A DNA stretch of 64,000 nucleotides from Vibrio sp. VB16 (GCF_015594925.2 NZ_CP087590.1:2914001-2978000), one strand, 5' to 3'; positions 45,864-54,912 are shown, counted from the first letter of the stretch. Notes: a model not told the origin generated them from the letters alone. Translations and numbers: made by a program.

Positions 45864-46928
45864 ATGAACAAGAAAATTTTAGTTTTAGCAGTATCCGCAG
45901 CGACTTTGTCAACAGGCGCTTTTGCTTCAGCTGACGGCAAGCAAGCTGGTTCTATAGACGGTACAACAGTATATAGTTCAAATGGTAACAGCTTAGAAAT
46001 AGGTGGTCGTGCAGAAGCGCGTATGTCTATTAAAGATGGTACTGCTGATGACAAATCTCGTGTACGTTTAAACTTCTTAGGTAAAACTGAAATCACCGAT
46101 GATTTTTACGGTGTCGGTTTCTATGAAGGTGAATTCGTTACTTCTGACGCCGGTGCTTCTACTGATTCAAACAGTGATAGCATAACTAACCGTTATGCAT
46201 ACGCTGGATTTGGTGGCACATTTGGTGAAATCACTTACGGTAAAAATGATGGAGCTCTTGGAGTCATCACAGACTTCACTGATATCATGGCATATCACGG
46301 TAACAGCGCTGCTGACAAAATAAATGCAGCGGACCGTGCAGATAACATGGTTTCTTACAAAGGCGCATTTTCTGACTTAGCAGTAAAAGCAAGCTACCGC
46401 TTTGCTGATTCTCAAGATGATAACGTAAATGGCGGTTATACAGACAATGGCCAAGACGGCTATTCTCTATCAGCTATTTATAGTGTAGCTGATACTGGCC
46501 TTGCTTTAGGTGCTGGTTACGCAGATCAAGACCAAAACAATGAGTACATGCTTGCTGCATCATACAAGATTGGTGCTTTCTATGCTGCGACTACGTTTAC
46601 CGACGGAGAGAAAGATTTTGATGGCGCTCAATATAGTGGCTCAAGCAACTTCTCTGGCGTTCAAGACTACACAGGTTACGAACTCGCTGCTGCATACAAA
46701 ATGAATCAAGTTGTATTCACTACTACATACAACAACGCAGAAACTGGTAGCCACACATCAGCTGACAACGTAGCAGTAGATGCAACCTATTACTTCAAGC
46801 CTAACTTCCGTACATACATCTCTTACAACTTCAACCTATTGGACAAAAATGACCAACTAGGTACTGGTACAGTTGGTGAGCGTGGTGCAGAAGATGAAAT
46901 CGCACTAGGTCTTCGCTACGATTTCTAA
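45864..46928 (+). CDS. ompU: Outer-membrane porin OmpU
   Basis: This is a trimeric general porin of the outer membrane. The 354-residue precursor (second ATG, MNKKILVLAV, chosen because AGGA lies 9 nt before it) has a signal peptide ending near GAFA (residue 21). The mature part has the OmpU blocks LEIGGRAEARMSIKDG, YGVGFYEGEF, GEITYGKNDGALGVITDFTD and ends ALGLRYDF, the C-terminal aromatic needed for Bam assembly. The block between about 250 and 270 is rich in Ser/Gly and differs from V. cholerae OmpU as I remember it. Position between greA and dacB matches the vibrio ompU locus. Confidence 0.95.
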   Translation: MNKKILVLAVSAATLSTGAFASADGKQAGSIDGTTVYSSNGNSLEIGGRAEARMSIKDGTADDKSRVRLNFLGKTEITDDFYGVGFYEGEFVTSDAGASTDSNSDSITNRYAYAGFGGTFGEITYGKNDGALGVITDFTDIMAYHGNSAADKINAADRADNMVSYKGAFSDLAVKASYRFADSQDDNVNGGYTDNGQDGYSLSAIYSVADTGLALGAGYADQDQNNEYMLAASYKIGAFYAATTFTDGEKDFDGAQYSGSSNFSGVQDYTGYELAAAYKMNQVVFTTTYNNAETGSHTSADNVAVDATYYFKPNFRTYISYNFNLLDKNDQLGTGTVGERGAEDEIALGLRYDF

Positions 46929-46963
46929 TTCATTATTGGATTAGCAAGAAGTTGATTACTTAG

Positions 46964-46998
46964 AAAACGCCTGCTTTTGATAGCGGGCGTTTTTTTTA
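46964..46998 (+). terminator. Terminator of ompU
   Basis: AAAACGCC-T-GCT and AGC-G-GGCGTTTT form a stem with one mismatch followed by a run of T, 36 bp past the stop. Confidence 0.88.
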
Positions 46999-47051
46999 TT
47001 CTATATACTCAATTTTCTTAAATTTATCACACTAATCCCACTAGGTTAGCT

Positions 47052-48455
47052 ATGCGCACAATTATCACACTTATATGTGTAGGATTCTCAAGTTACCTAT
47101 TCGGATACGCTCCTATCGACACCTTACCCCAAGGCAGTCGCGTTAGCTTATTGGTAAACAATTCAGTTGGTTCACCTTTATCTATCAACTCAGACCAACT
47201 TTTCCCACCAGCCAGTACTTTGAAAATAATTACTGCATTAGCAGCAAAATTGGAGCTCGGTGATAATTTCAGATTCAAAAGTCAATTAGAGTCGAAAGAC
47301 AACGACATTATTGTGCGCTTCTCTGGTGACCCAACGCTAACAACAAAAAATTTAGATGACTTATTTAAACGAATATCCCAACAAGGGATGAGTTCTATAA
47401 AAGGAAATATTTGGCTTAATAATGGTATTTTTACTGGATACGAAAGAGCTGTTGGTTGGCCATGGGATATCTTAGGGGTCTGTTATAGCGCTCCTTCTAG
47501 CGCAATAACACTCGATGGAAACTGTGTACAAGCATCTATCTATACCAATGTAGATGGAACGACTCGAGTCTACGTACCAGAGCACCAGCCTATTACTGTG
47601 CGAACGACGGCTATTACCGTTTCCAAAGATGAACAGAAAGAGAGGCAGTGCCAACTAGAGTTACTGACTTCAGATAACAATACCTATCACCTTTCTGGTT
47701 GTTTAACGGAGATGAAAAAACCTTTGCCGCTAAAATTTGCAGTACAAGAAACACAGGCTTACACAGAGTCCGTTATCCGTAGATTACTGGCTAAACATCA
47801 GATTTCATTCAATGGTCAGATCGCTAAACACAATGACATACAAGGGAAAATCGTTGCATCCCATGCATCAATTCCTTTAAATGAAATGTTGGATACCATG
47901 CTAAAAAAATCATCCAACCTAATTGCCGACAATATTACTAAAACGCTCGGTTCTCGTTTCTATTCTCAAGCTGGTAGTTTTAATAATGGCACTGAAGCAA
48001 TTAAACAGATTATTTTTTCTAACAGTGGTATAGATTTAAGCGACGCCCAATTAGCGGATGGTTCTGGTTTATCCAGAAACAATCGAATCACGGCTCGCAA
48101 CATGAGTAGAGTACTCGATTATATCTGGAAGAATGACTCAACCCTCAATTTAATGAAAATGTTGCCAAAATCGGGTGAAACTGGCACTTTAAAATACAGA
48201 AAAAGCATGCAAAAACCATCTATTAAAGGATACATGCAAGCGAAAAGTGGCTCCGTATATGGCACCTATAATATGGCTGGATATGTGTTAGATGAAAATG
48301 GCCGACCAAAATCAATCTTTGTGCAATTTATTAGTGACTACTTTCCAAATAAAGAGGAGAAGGAATCTAATTCACTCCCCTCTGTATATCGGTTTGAACA
48401 GGCCTTCTATCGAGATCTGATTAAGCTATCCCCAAAAAGTAGTTCACTACCGTAA
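47052..48455 (+). CDS. dacB: D-alanyl-D-alanine carboxypeptidase/endopeptidase PBP4
   Basis: DacB is a periplasmic low-molecular-weight penicillin-binding protein that cleaves the terminal D-Ala and DD-crosslinks. The 467-residue precursor has an N-terminal signal segment (1-20). The three active-site motifs are seen: STLK at 55-58 (SxxK), SSN in KKSSNLIADN, and KSG in QAKSGSVYG near the C-terminus. The large insert between the first two motifs is typical of PBP4. Its last 35 bp overlap the end of the convergent mgtE-like gene. Confidence 0.95.
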   Translation: MRTIITLICVGFSSYLFGYAPIDTLPQGSRVSLLVNNSVGSPLSINSDQLFPPASTLKIITALAAKLELGDNFRFKSQLESKDNDIIVRFSGDPTLTTKNLDDLFKRISQQGMSSIKGNIWLNNGIFTGYERAVGWPWDILGVCYSAPSSAITLDGNCVQASIYTNVDGTTRVYVPEHQPITVRTTAITVSKDEQKERQCQLELLTSDNNTYHLSGCLTEMKKPLPLKFAVQETQAYTESVIRRLLAKHQISFNGQIAKHNDIQGKIVASHASIPLNEMLDTMLKKSSNLIADNITKTLGSRFYSQAGSFNNGTEAIKQIIFSNSGIDLSDAQLADGSGLSRNNRITARNMSRVLDYIWKNDSTLNLMKMLPKSGETGTLKYRKSMQKPSIKGYMQAKSGSVYGTYNMAGYVLDENGRPKSIFVQFISDYFPNKEEKESNSLPSVYRFEQAFYRDLIKLSPKSSSLP

Positions 48456-49266
48456 AATAGATCCACATCCCAGATATATCAACAATAGAAGCAAGCACCG
48501 GACTCACCAATACTGCTGGGTCCAACTTGCACGCTCTCGCCAATATCGGGAGTAGCCCCCCCAATGTCGTCGACATAGTAACCTGAATAAACAGCGCAAT
48601 AGCAATCGCTAGCGCGACAATATTGATATCGAAGCCTCCCATTGCTCCAGAGTCACTGAAGAGTAAAATACGCGCGACGATGACCAACGCGATGACCAAC
48701 GCTAAGCAAATGGCTATACGACTTTCTTTCAAAAAAACCTTAAACCATTGCCGTTTTTTTAGTTCGCCCGTCGCTAACGCTCTAATCACTAGTGTTGCCG
48801 CTTGCGAACCTGTATTCCCCCCTGCGGCCGCGATGACGGGCATATATATCGCTAGCAATACCAATTGACTTAACGTGTCCTCATATTGCGAGATAATAAG
48901 GCCCGATACGATACCCAATAAGGCAAGCATCACTATCCATCCCACACGTTGTTTTACATGGTCCAAAACGCCAGTGGAAAGGTAACCTTTCGTGGGTTCA
49001 GCCTCCGAGCGTATAAAGCCTAATTGGTGAGCATAGTGCCGTGCTTGCTTATCAAAGCCCTGAAGTTCGAGCTGCTGAATTAGATGTTGCACATAACCAA
49101 CGGTGCAGTGCTCAAGAATCCCCACCGCCTCCTCTATTGGCATAATAGTCAGAAAATGAATTTGTTGGTCTTGTTCATATTGCAAAAAAGCATTTCTCGC
49201 AGCCCCTATTTCTATGAATGAAAAGGCGCTATTTGTTTCTAAATATTCATGGTTTATTACCGTCAT
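48421..49266 (-). CDS. MgtE-type magnesium transporter lacking the CBS domain
   Basis: The 281-residue product (ATG giving MTVINHEYL, with GGAG 8 nt before it) has a hydrophilic N-terminal part of about 105 residues and five predicted transmembrane helices. The pore signature of MgtE is clear in MPVIAAAGGNTGSQAATLVIRALATGEL. Canonical MgtE has an N domain plus a CBS pair of about 130 residues that sense Mg2+ before the membrane domain; no CBS pair can fit here. It may transport Mg2+ or another divalent cation. Its 5' leader is long and carries a tiny open frame. The 3' end overlaps dacB by 35 bp. Confidence 0.85.
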   Translation of the reverse strand: MTVINHEYLETNSAFSFIEIGAARNAFLQYEQDQQIHFLTIMPIEEAVGILEHCTVGYVQHLIQQLELQGFDKQARHYAHQLGFIRSEAEPTKGYLSTGVLDHVKQRVGWIVMLALLGIVSGLIISQYEDTLSQLVLLAIYMPVIAAAGGNTGSQAATLVIRALATGELKKRQWFKVFLKESRIAICLALVIALVIVARILLFSDSGAMGGFDINIVALAIAIALFIQVTMSTTLGGLLPILARACKLDPAVLVSPVLASIVDISGMWIYFTVVNYFLGIA

Positions 49267-49397
49267 GGCGAATCTCCCGATTAGCTGACGACCATCATTA
49301 TCACCGTTCAAAAAAAACCAAACACAAGAATGCTTTATTGATTTCAGATCGGTAATTTAAATAATATCTGGAGAAAAATAGAGAGGAGGGATGAAAC

Positions 49398-49424
49398 AAA
49401 AGATCGCCTACTGTTGGGTAGGAA
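49398..49424 (-). repeat. Hairpin downstream of the leader peptide
   Basis: CCTAC-CCAACA-GTAGG on the minus strand is followed by CGATCTTTTG. It lies about 25 nt past the leader-peptide stop and could act as a weak terminator or as one arm of an alternative fold. Confidence 0.45.
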
Positions 49425-49448
49425 TGAAGAATGCCAATACCGTCGCGG

Positions 49449-49493
49449 TTATCTTTCTCCCTTGATACTAGGAGGATGGTCGATATTGTTCAT
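49449..49493 (-). CDS. Putative 14-residue leader peptide of the MgtE-type gene
   Basis: The open frame reads MNNIDHPPSIKGER and stops. A strong ribosome site (TTGGAGA) lies 6 nt before its ATG. It starts about 230 bp before the transporter gene and about 45 nt after a predicted extended -10 (TGATAGAAT, about 49533-49541). The Asp-His-Pro-Pro run recalls the proline-containing leader peptides (MgtL and similar) through which low Mg2+ controls transporter genes in Salmonella. Function is inferred; it could be chance. Confidence 0.5.
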   Translation of the reverse strand: MNNIDHPPSIKGER

Positions 49494-49571
49494 ATAAATC
49501 TCCAAGGTTACTGCGATTTGCAGCGAGCGCATTCTATCACTATAGGACATATTTTCACGTCAGTTTAATGT

Positions 49572-49596
49572 AAAAAAGGCGCTATAAAAGCGCCTC
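49572..49596 (-). terminator. Terminator of tyrS
   Basis: AGGCGCT and AGCGCCT (minus strand) form a short GC-rich stem followed by TTTTTT. It separates tyrS from the mgtE-like leader. Confidence 0.88.
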
Positions 49597-49620
49597 TGCA
49601 TAATGATTATGGAATAATCA

Positions 49621-50808
49621 TTAATTCAGTGTGATACGGGCAAATTTACGCTTACCTACTTGATATACCGCTGTTCCTGTTTCAGGAATCAGTTTCGTAT
49701 CTTCTATTTTATCCCCATCAATCTTTGCCGCACCTTGGCGAATCATTCGCATAGCATCTGATGTTGAATTCACTAAACCCGCTTCTTTCAGCAAATTACC
49801 AATGGCAATACCTGACTCAAATTCAAACTCTGGCATTTCATTTGGCATCGCACCTTTTTGGAAGCGATTAATAAATTCCTGTTCCGCTGCTTCAGCGTCT
49901 GCTTCTGTATGGAAACGAGCAATAATTTCTTTCGCAAGTAGAATTTTAATATCACGAGGATTTTTGCCAGCTTCAACATCGGTTCTAAACCGCTCAATTT
50001 CTGCCAATGGACGAAAGGATAGTAACTCGTAGTAACTCCACATAAGAACATCAGAAATAGACATGATTTTACCAAACATATCATTAGGCGCATCACTCAC
50101 ACCGATGTAGTTATGAGCTGACTTGGACATCTTCTTCTCACCATCAAGGCCAACAAGAAGAGGCATAGTAAGCACACACTGAGGCTTCTGACCGTTTGCC
50201 TTCTGCAGTTCACGCCCCATTAGTAGGTTAAACTTTTGGTCTGTGCCACCTAATTCGACATCTGTCTCCATCGCAACAGAATCGTATCCTTGAAGAAGTG
50301 GATACATAAATTCATGGATCGCGATTGGTTGATTGTTCGAATAGCGTTTTTTAAAATCATCTCGCTCTAACATACGTGCGACGGTTTGATTTGAGGCCAA
50401 GCGAATCATTCCTTCAGCGCCAAGCTCCGATAACCATTCTGAGTTAAACTGAATTTTAGTTTTCTCAGGATCTAGTATCTTAAATACTTGTTGTTTATAC
50501 GTTTCTGCATTTGCTAATACATCTTCACGAGTCAGTGGTGGTCGCGTTGTATTCTTACCTGATGGGTCACCAACCATACCAGTAAAATCGCCGATCAAAA
50601 ATGTGACTTCATGCCCCAACTCTTGAAACTGACGTAATTTATTTAGTATAACGGTGTGTCCTAAATGAATATCAGGCGCCGTTGGATCTGCGCCTAACTT
50701 AATACGTAAAGGACGATTCTCTTTCAGTTTTGCAATCAGTTCTTCTTCCGGTAAAAGTTCATCAATACCGCGCTTTATCTCAGCCAATGCTGCTTCTATA
50801 CTCGCCAT
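49621..50808 (-). CDS. tyrS: Tyrosyl-tRNA synthetase
   Basis: TyrRS charges tRNA-Tyr. The 395-residue product (ATG giving MASIEAALAE) has the class I HIGH-type motif HLGH at about residue 43, the tyrosine-site region MVGDPSGK, KKMSKSAHN (KMSKS) at about 228, and an S4-like RNA-binding domain at the end. This is the shorter TyrRS type used by vibrios, distinct from the 424-residue E. coli enzyme. A nine-codon frame extension upstream is not likely. Confidence 0.97.
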   Translation of the reverse strand: MASIEAALAEIKRGIDELLPEEELIAKLKENRPLRIKLGADPTAPDIHLGHTVILNKLRQFQELGHEVTFLIGDFTGMVGDPSGKNTTRPPLTREDVLANAETYKQQVFKILDPEKTKIQFNSEWLSELGAEGMIRLASNQTVARMLERDDFKKRYSNNQPIAIHEFMYPLLQGYDSVAMETDVELGGTDQKFNLLMGRELQKANGQKPQCVLTMPLLVGLDGEKKMSKSAHNYIGVSDAPNDMFGKIMSISDVLMWSYYELLSFRPLAEIERFRTDVEAGKNPRDIKILLAKEIIARFHTEADAEAAEQEFINRFQKGAMPNEMPEFEFESGIAIGNLLKEAGLVNSTSDAMRMIRQGAAKIDGDKIEDTKLIPETGTAVYQVGKRKFARITLN

Positions 50809-50932
50809 TCTTGTTAACTCCCACAGATTTGGCAAAAATTAATAGTTGCACAGTTTACTTGAATAGCTATGTATTTTGAAACCAGTTAAACTCAGTATTG
50901 ACGAATTTCACCAAATTTAATAATTATCGACC

Positions 50933-52225
50933 ATGCTTTCTACTTTTTTTCGACTTCCGATTATCCATCGCGCCCTGATTTTACTGTTTTCAGCGCTAAT
51001 TACCGTTGTTATTTTTCTTCCTGATAGCGAAGATCTAACTAAAAACCAAAATACTCTAGAAATTGGTCGACACTATCCCCTCGCCATATCTCTCGAAACG
51101 TTAGAAACAAACAACAGTATTCTGCCTGAATCAGTCGTTCGCTGGGAGAAATATAAAATAGCCTCCGGTGAAAGTGCCGCTAAGTTATTCAATAGAATTG
51201 GATTATCGGCACAACTACTACACAAACTTATCTCTAGTGATACAGAAATCAACAAACAGCTTTCTCGTCTTCGCGTGGGTGAAGAACTCACATTTGGTTT
51301 TGATGAAAACCACGAGTTATTGCAGATAAAACGAGTTATCACTCCATTTGAAACTTTTCGAATAAGTAAAGCCGATATTGGATATAAAGCGGCATTCGAA
51401 ACGAAAACCGTTAATATTCAGTTTAATTACACGGAAGCTGAGATCAGCTCTAATTTCTGGAACGCTGCACTTTCCGCCGATCTAACGCCCAATCAAATAA
51501 TGGAACTTGCCGGTATTTTTGGTTGGGATATAGATTTCTCCCTTGATATTCGTGCGGGCGACAGTTTTAGAGTGCTCTATGAAGAAAAAGTGGTCGAAGG
51601 AGAAAAAATGGGACGCGGGCGAATTATTGCTGCCATTTTTTCTAATCAAGGCGAAACGTTTAAGGCAATACTTGACGACAACACAGGCAACTATTACGAC
51701 GAAAACGGCAGGGCAATGAAAAAGGCGTTCTTACGTTCTCCAATAGACTTTAGGCGGGTAACGTCCAACTTTAACCCAAGGAGACGCCACCCCGTCACTG
51801 GTAAAGTTGTTGCTCACCGTGGGACCGATTATTCTGCCCCAGTAGGAACACCTATATGGGCTGCTGGTGACGGCGTAGTGGAAAAATCCGGCTATAACCA
51901 GTACAACGGCAACTATGTATTTATACGCCACAGCAACACTTATATTACTAAATACCTACATATGACACGTCGCTATGTTAAAACCGGCCAGCGAGTTAAA
52001 CAGGGGCAATCCGTCGGGACATTAGGTAGTACGGGGCGTGTAACTGGTCCTCATCTTCATTACGAATTCCTCGTTAACGGTGTTCACAAAAACCCAAGAA
52101 CCGTCAAATTGCCTCAATCAAAATCGCTTAAAGGGCAAGCAAAGACGGAGTTTATGACCAACGCGAAAGACAGGCTCTCAAAATTAGAGCGATACGGACA
52201 ACTCCTATTCGCCAATCAAAGTTAA
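50933..52225 (+). CDS. M23-family peptidoglycan endopeptidase (MepM/Shy-like)
   Basis: The 430-residue product has an N-terminal membrane anchor or signal (about 10-28), a LysM/OapA-like region around 70-140, and a C-terminal M23 (LytM) domain. The zinc ligands are in HRGTDYSAPVGTP (HxxxD) and HLHYEFLVNG (HxH). The catalytic domain is complete, so the enzyme should cut peptide cross-links in the periplasm. It is divergent from tyrS, as in other vibrios. Confidence 0.92.
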   Translation: MLSTFFRLPIIHRALILLFSALITVVIFLPDSEDLTKNQNTLEIGRHYPLAISLETLETNNSILPESVVRWEKYKIASGESAAKLFNRIGLSAQLLHKLISSDTEINKQLSRLRVGEELTFGFDENHELLQIKRVITPFETFRISKADIGYKAAFETKTVNIQFNYTEAEISSNFWNAALSADLTPNQIMELAGIFGWDIDFSLDIRAGDSFRVLYEEKVVEGEKMGRGRIIAAIFSNQGETFKAILDDNTGNYYDENGRAMKKAFLRSPIDFRRVTSNFNPRRRHPVTGKVVAHRGTDYSAPVGTPIWAAGDGVVEKSGYNQYNGNYVFIRHSNTYITKYLHMTRRYVKTGQRVKQGQSVGTLGSTGRVTGPHLHYEFLVNGVHKNPRTVKLPQSKSLKGQAKTEFMTNAKDRLSKLERYGQLLFANQS

Positions 52226-52297
52226 CGCATTACATCGACAATTATCGCCTTTAATATCACTAAAAAACGAATAAAAAAGGCCGCTAAAATACTCAAA

Positions 52298-52334
52298 TTA
52301 AAGCCCTCTATTCACTTAGAATAGAGGGCTTTAA
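52298..52334. terminator. Bidirectional terminator with 16-bp perfect stem
   Basis: TTAAAGCCCTCTATTC (52298-52313) and GAATAGAGGGCTTTAA (52319-52334) enclose a 5-nt loop. It lies between the convergent M23 peptidase and tyrA genes. Confidence 0.93.
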
Positions 52335-52363
52335 AATTAACCTAGATTTGAGCTTAAAGAAGC

Positions 52364-53491
52364 TTAACCACGATGAATTGCATCGTTCGCTTGTTTAAGA
52401 AGGTTTTGGCTTTCAGTCATAAACTGTTGCGAGTAGTCACCAAACCAATCACTCACCTTCTCAAAGCTTTCAACAAATGTGGCTTTGTCATGACCTTCAA
52501 GTACTTTGATCGCTTCACCGAAACTAGTATGGAAACGCTTAATCATCTCTATATTTTCTTCCGATGATAAAATAATATCACCGTATAGGTTTGGGTCTTG
52601 AGCAAATAGTCTACCCACCATAGCGAGCTCCAAGCGATAGATAGGTGAGCTCAACTGTAACAACATATCTATATTAGGGTTTTCACGACTTAAATGGAGA
52701 CCATATGCAAACGAAGTAAAGTGACGCAAAGCCTGAATTAACGTCATTCCATGATCATGCTCTTTCGCATCGATATTACATAAGCTGGCACCCCAAATAC
52801 CAAATTGCTTTAACAACCATTGATATTCCTCACTACCGCGACCATCACAATAGACAATAACCTGTTTTGCCAGGCTCGGTACATCAGGTCCAAACATTGG
52901 GTGTAAACCAACCACTGGGCCACCGTGAACACTCAGCATTTTTTCTAGTGGTTTAGATTTTATCGAGGTTAAATCACAAAGAATACAGTCATCAGGTAGC
53001 GCGTTTAATTTCTCTATAACGCCCGTTGTTAAGTGAATAGGCACGGTAACAACGACTAAACCAGCATCATGTAACAGATCATCAGCATTATCCCAATCTT
53101 TACTACCTAATACTTTCACTTGATACCCAGAAAGTGTAAACATACGACCGAATAAACTGCCTAATTGGCCATTACCACCAATAATAACAACAGGGCCCAA
53201 TGAAGGCGCTAAGCATTTGAAACCAGAATCTTTTTCACTCGCATATGACTCTCGCATTGTTCTGCGTAGAATATCTTCAATTAGCTGAGGTGGAATACCA
53301 CGCTTCTCTGCTTCTTGTCGACGAGAAGCAAGCATTGCCGCTTCTCTATCAGGGGCATAGATAGGCAAACCGTGTTCACTCTTGACTTCTCCGACCTTTT
53401 CGACGAGAGAAAGACGACGAACCAGAAGCTCAATCATCTGCTTATCTACTTCGTCAATTTGATCACGTAACTCACTTAATTCAACTGCCAT
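52364..53491 (-). CDS. tyrA: Chorismate mutase/prephenate dehydrogenase TyrA
   Basis: This bifunctional enzyme makes 4-hydroxyphenylpyruvate from chorismate for tyrosine synthesis. The 375-residue product has a chorismate mutase domain at 1-90 (LRDQIDEVDKQMIELLVRRL) and a dehydrogenase domain with the NAD motif VVIIGGNGQLGSLFGRMF (about 101-118). Length and fusion match the gamma-proteobacterial T-protein. It is downstream of aroF by 108 bp and probably shares its TyrR control. Confidence 0.97.
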   Translation of the reverse strand: MAVELSELRDQIDEVDKQMIELLVRRLSLVEKVGEVKSEHGLPIYAPDREAAMLASRRQEAEKRGIPPQLIEDILRRTMRESYASEKDSGFKCLAPSLGPVVIIGGNGQLGSLFGRMFTLSGYQVKVLGSKDWDNADDLLHDAGLVVVTVPIHLTTGVIEKLNALPDDCILCDLTSIKSKPLEKMLSVHGGPVVGLHPMFGPDVPSLAKQVIVYCDGRGSEEYQWLLKQFGIWGASLCNIDAKEHDHGMTLIQALRHFTSFAYGLHLSRENPNIDMLLQLSSPIYRLELAMVGRLFAQDPNLYGDIILSSEENIEMIKRFHTSFGEAIKVLEGHDKATFVESFEKVSDWFGDYSQQFMTESQNLLKQANDAIHRG

Positions 53492-53599
53492 CAAATTTGC
53501 CTATATCTGTATTTACTAAATAAAAAATGAAGCTGCTAAAAGCCGCTCCACTGTTTGGTAAAATTATTCGTCACTTCTATCTCTTAAATCAGTGACTCA

Positions 53600-54670
53600 T
53601 CACTTAACTCTATCTTGTAAGAATGGCACCAACTCTTTATGTGCATTGCGTAATAGTGCCTCAGTTGATTGCCAATTAATACATGCATCTGTGATAGATA
53701 CCCCGTACTCCATCTGCTTTAATGGTATATCAGATGGCTGATTCCCTTCGTTCAAATGACTTTCTATCATTAATCCTATGATAGATTTATTACCTTCGCG
53801 TATTTGAGAAATTGCATCTTCAGCGACCAAAAGCTGGCGACGATAGTCTTTACGTGAGTTGGCATGACTACAATCTATCATTAAAGCGGCATCAAGGTCA
53901 TATTTGGCTAACTCACCTTCACACTCAGCAACAGAAACTGAATCATAATTCGTTTGTTTTCCTCCACGCAAAATCACATGGCCATTGCTGTTCCCTTGAG
54001 TAGTCAGAAGCGCGACCTGCCCTTCTGTATTAATTCCCATAAAACGGTGACTAGAAGAGGCTGCCTGCATCGCATTGATCGCTGTCGATAGACTACCGTC
54101 GGTGCCATTCTTGAATCCAATAGGCATAGAAAGCCCACTTGCCATTTCACGGTGAGTTTGTGACTCAGTAGTACGAGCACCTATCGCTGCCCAACTGAAT
54201 GTATCAGAAAGATATTGTGGACTAATCGGGTCCAATGCTTCCGTTGCTAAAGGGATGTCCATTTCAGCCAAATCAACCAATAACTTACGGCCCACATGCA
54301 ACCCATGCTCGATATCAAAGGTCCCATCTAATTGAGGGTCATTTATAAGGCCTTTCCAACCAACCGTCGTACGTGGCTTTTCGAAGTAAACACGCATAAC
54401 GATGTATATCTGATCCTTAAGCTCTGCAGAAAGTGCTTTAAGGCGTTTCGCGTACTCCATCGCAGCATCTACATCGTGAATTGAGCATGGACCACAAACA
54501 ACCAATAAACGATGATCCTTCTTGTGTATAATGTTTGAAATCGTCTGACGAGATTCCTGGATAAACTGTCTTGCGTTATCGCTAAGAGGCAATTTCTGTT
54601 TTAACTCATTAGGAGTGATTAAAACCTGTTCATCACTGATGTTGATATTGCTTAATGTGCTTTTTTTCAT
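53600..54670 (-). CDS. aroF: DAHP synthase, tyrosine-sensitive type (AroF)
   Basis: AroF joins phosphoenolpyruvate and erythrose-4-phosphate, the first step of the aromatic pathway. The 356-residue type I enzyme shows VVCGPCSIHD (about residue 58), MRVYFEKPRTTVGWKGLINDP (about 90) and the metal region MIDCSHANSRK (about 268). The pairing with tyrA and the TyrR boxes around its start indicate the tyrosine-regulated isoenzyme; feedback specificity itself cannot be read from the sequence. GGAAAATAAG precedes the ATG. Confidence 0.95.
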   Translation of the reverse strand: MKKSTLSNINISDEQVLITPNELKQKLPLSDNARQFIQESRQTISNIIHKKDHRLLVVCGPCSIHDVDAAMEYAKRLKALSAELKDQIYIVMRVYFEKPRTTVGWKGLINDPQLDGTFDIEHGLHVGRKLLVDLAEMDIPLATEALDPISPQYLSDTFSWAAIGARTTESQTHREMASGLSMPIGFKNGTDGSLSTAINAMQAASSSHRFMGINTEGQVALLTTQGNSNGHVILRGGKQTNYDSVSVAECEGELAKYDLDAALMIDCSHANSRKDYRRQLLVAEDAISQIREGNKSIIGLMIESHLNEGNQPSDIPLKQMEYGVSITDACINWQSTEALLRNAHKELVPFLQDRVK

Positions 54671-54679
54671 CTTATTTTC

Positions 54680-54697
54680 CGTAAATATTTTTTTACA
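54680..54697. promoter_or_regulatory. TyrR box next to the aroF start codon
   Basis: CGTAAA-N6-TTTACA matches the TyrR consensus TGTAAA-N6-TTTACA at 11 of 12 defined bases. It ends 10 bp before the aroF ATG, within the transcribed leader if the predicted promoter is right. Confidence 0.7.
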
Positions 54698-54738
54698 CTT
54701 AGTTTCGTCAGTGATTCGTAACAGCCAACTTAATGCTT

Positions 54739-54766
54739 AATTTACCAGTATTAATAAAACTTTCAA
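54739..54766 (-). promoter_or_regulatory. Predicted aroF promoter
   Basis: On the minus strand TTGAAA (54761-54766) and TAAATT (54739-54744) are 16 bp apart. TyrR boxes lie directly upstream and also downstream. The start site would give a leader of about 60 nt. Confidence 0.5.
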
Positions 54767-54767
54767 G

Positions 54768-54808
54768 TGTAAATAAATAAAAACATTTTGTGTAAAAATA
54801 AATTTACA
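54768..54808. promoter_or_regulatory. Pair of TyrR boxes upstream of aroF
   Basis: The distal box is perfect: TGTAAA-AATAAA-TTTACA (54791-54808). A weak partner TGTAAA-TAAATA-AAAACA (54768-54785) starts 23 bp away, about two helical turns. A strong box next to a weak one is the classic arrangement for tyrosine-dependent TyrR hexamer binding. Confidence 0.8.
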
Positions 54809-54912
54809 CATCATTAGCTAATACCACGTGTTATAAATATGATCTAGGTTCTACGCAATTTACCTAATCTCGCATAAAATGGCATTGTAATAACTTCTAC
54901 TGGGCTAAACAT

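Noticed and set aside
49267..49620. M-box Mg2+ riboswitch upstream of the MgtE-type gene
   Set aside because: I could not find the conserved M-box blocks. A leader peptide fits the visible sequence better.
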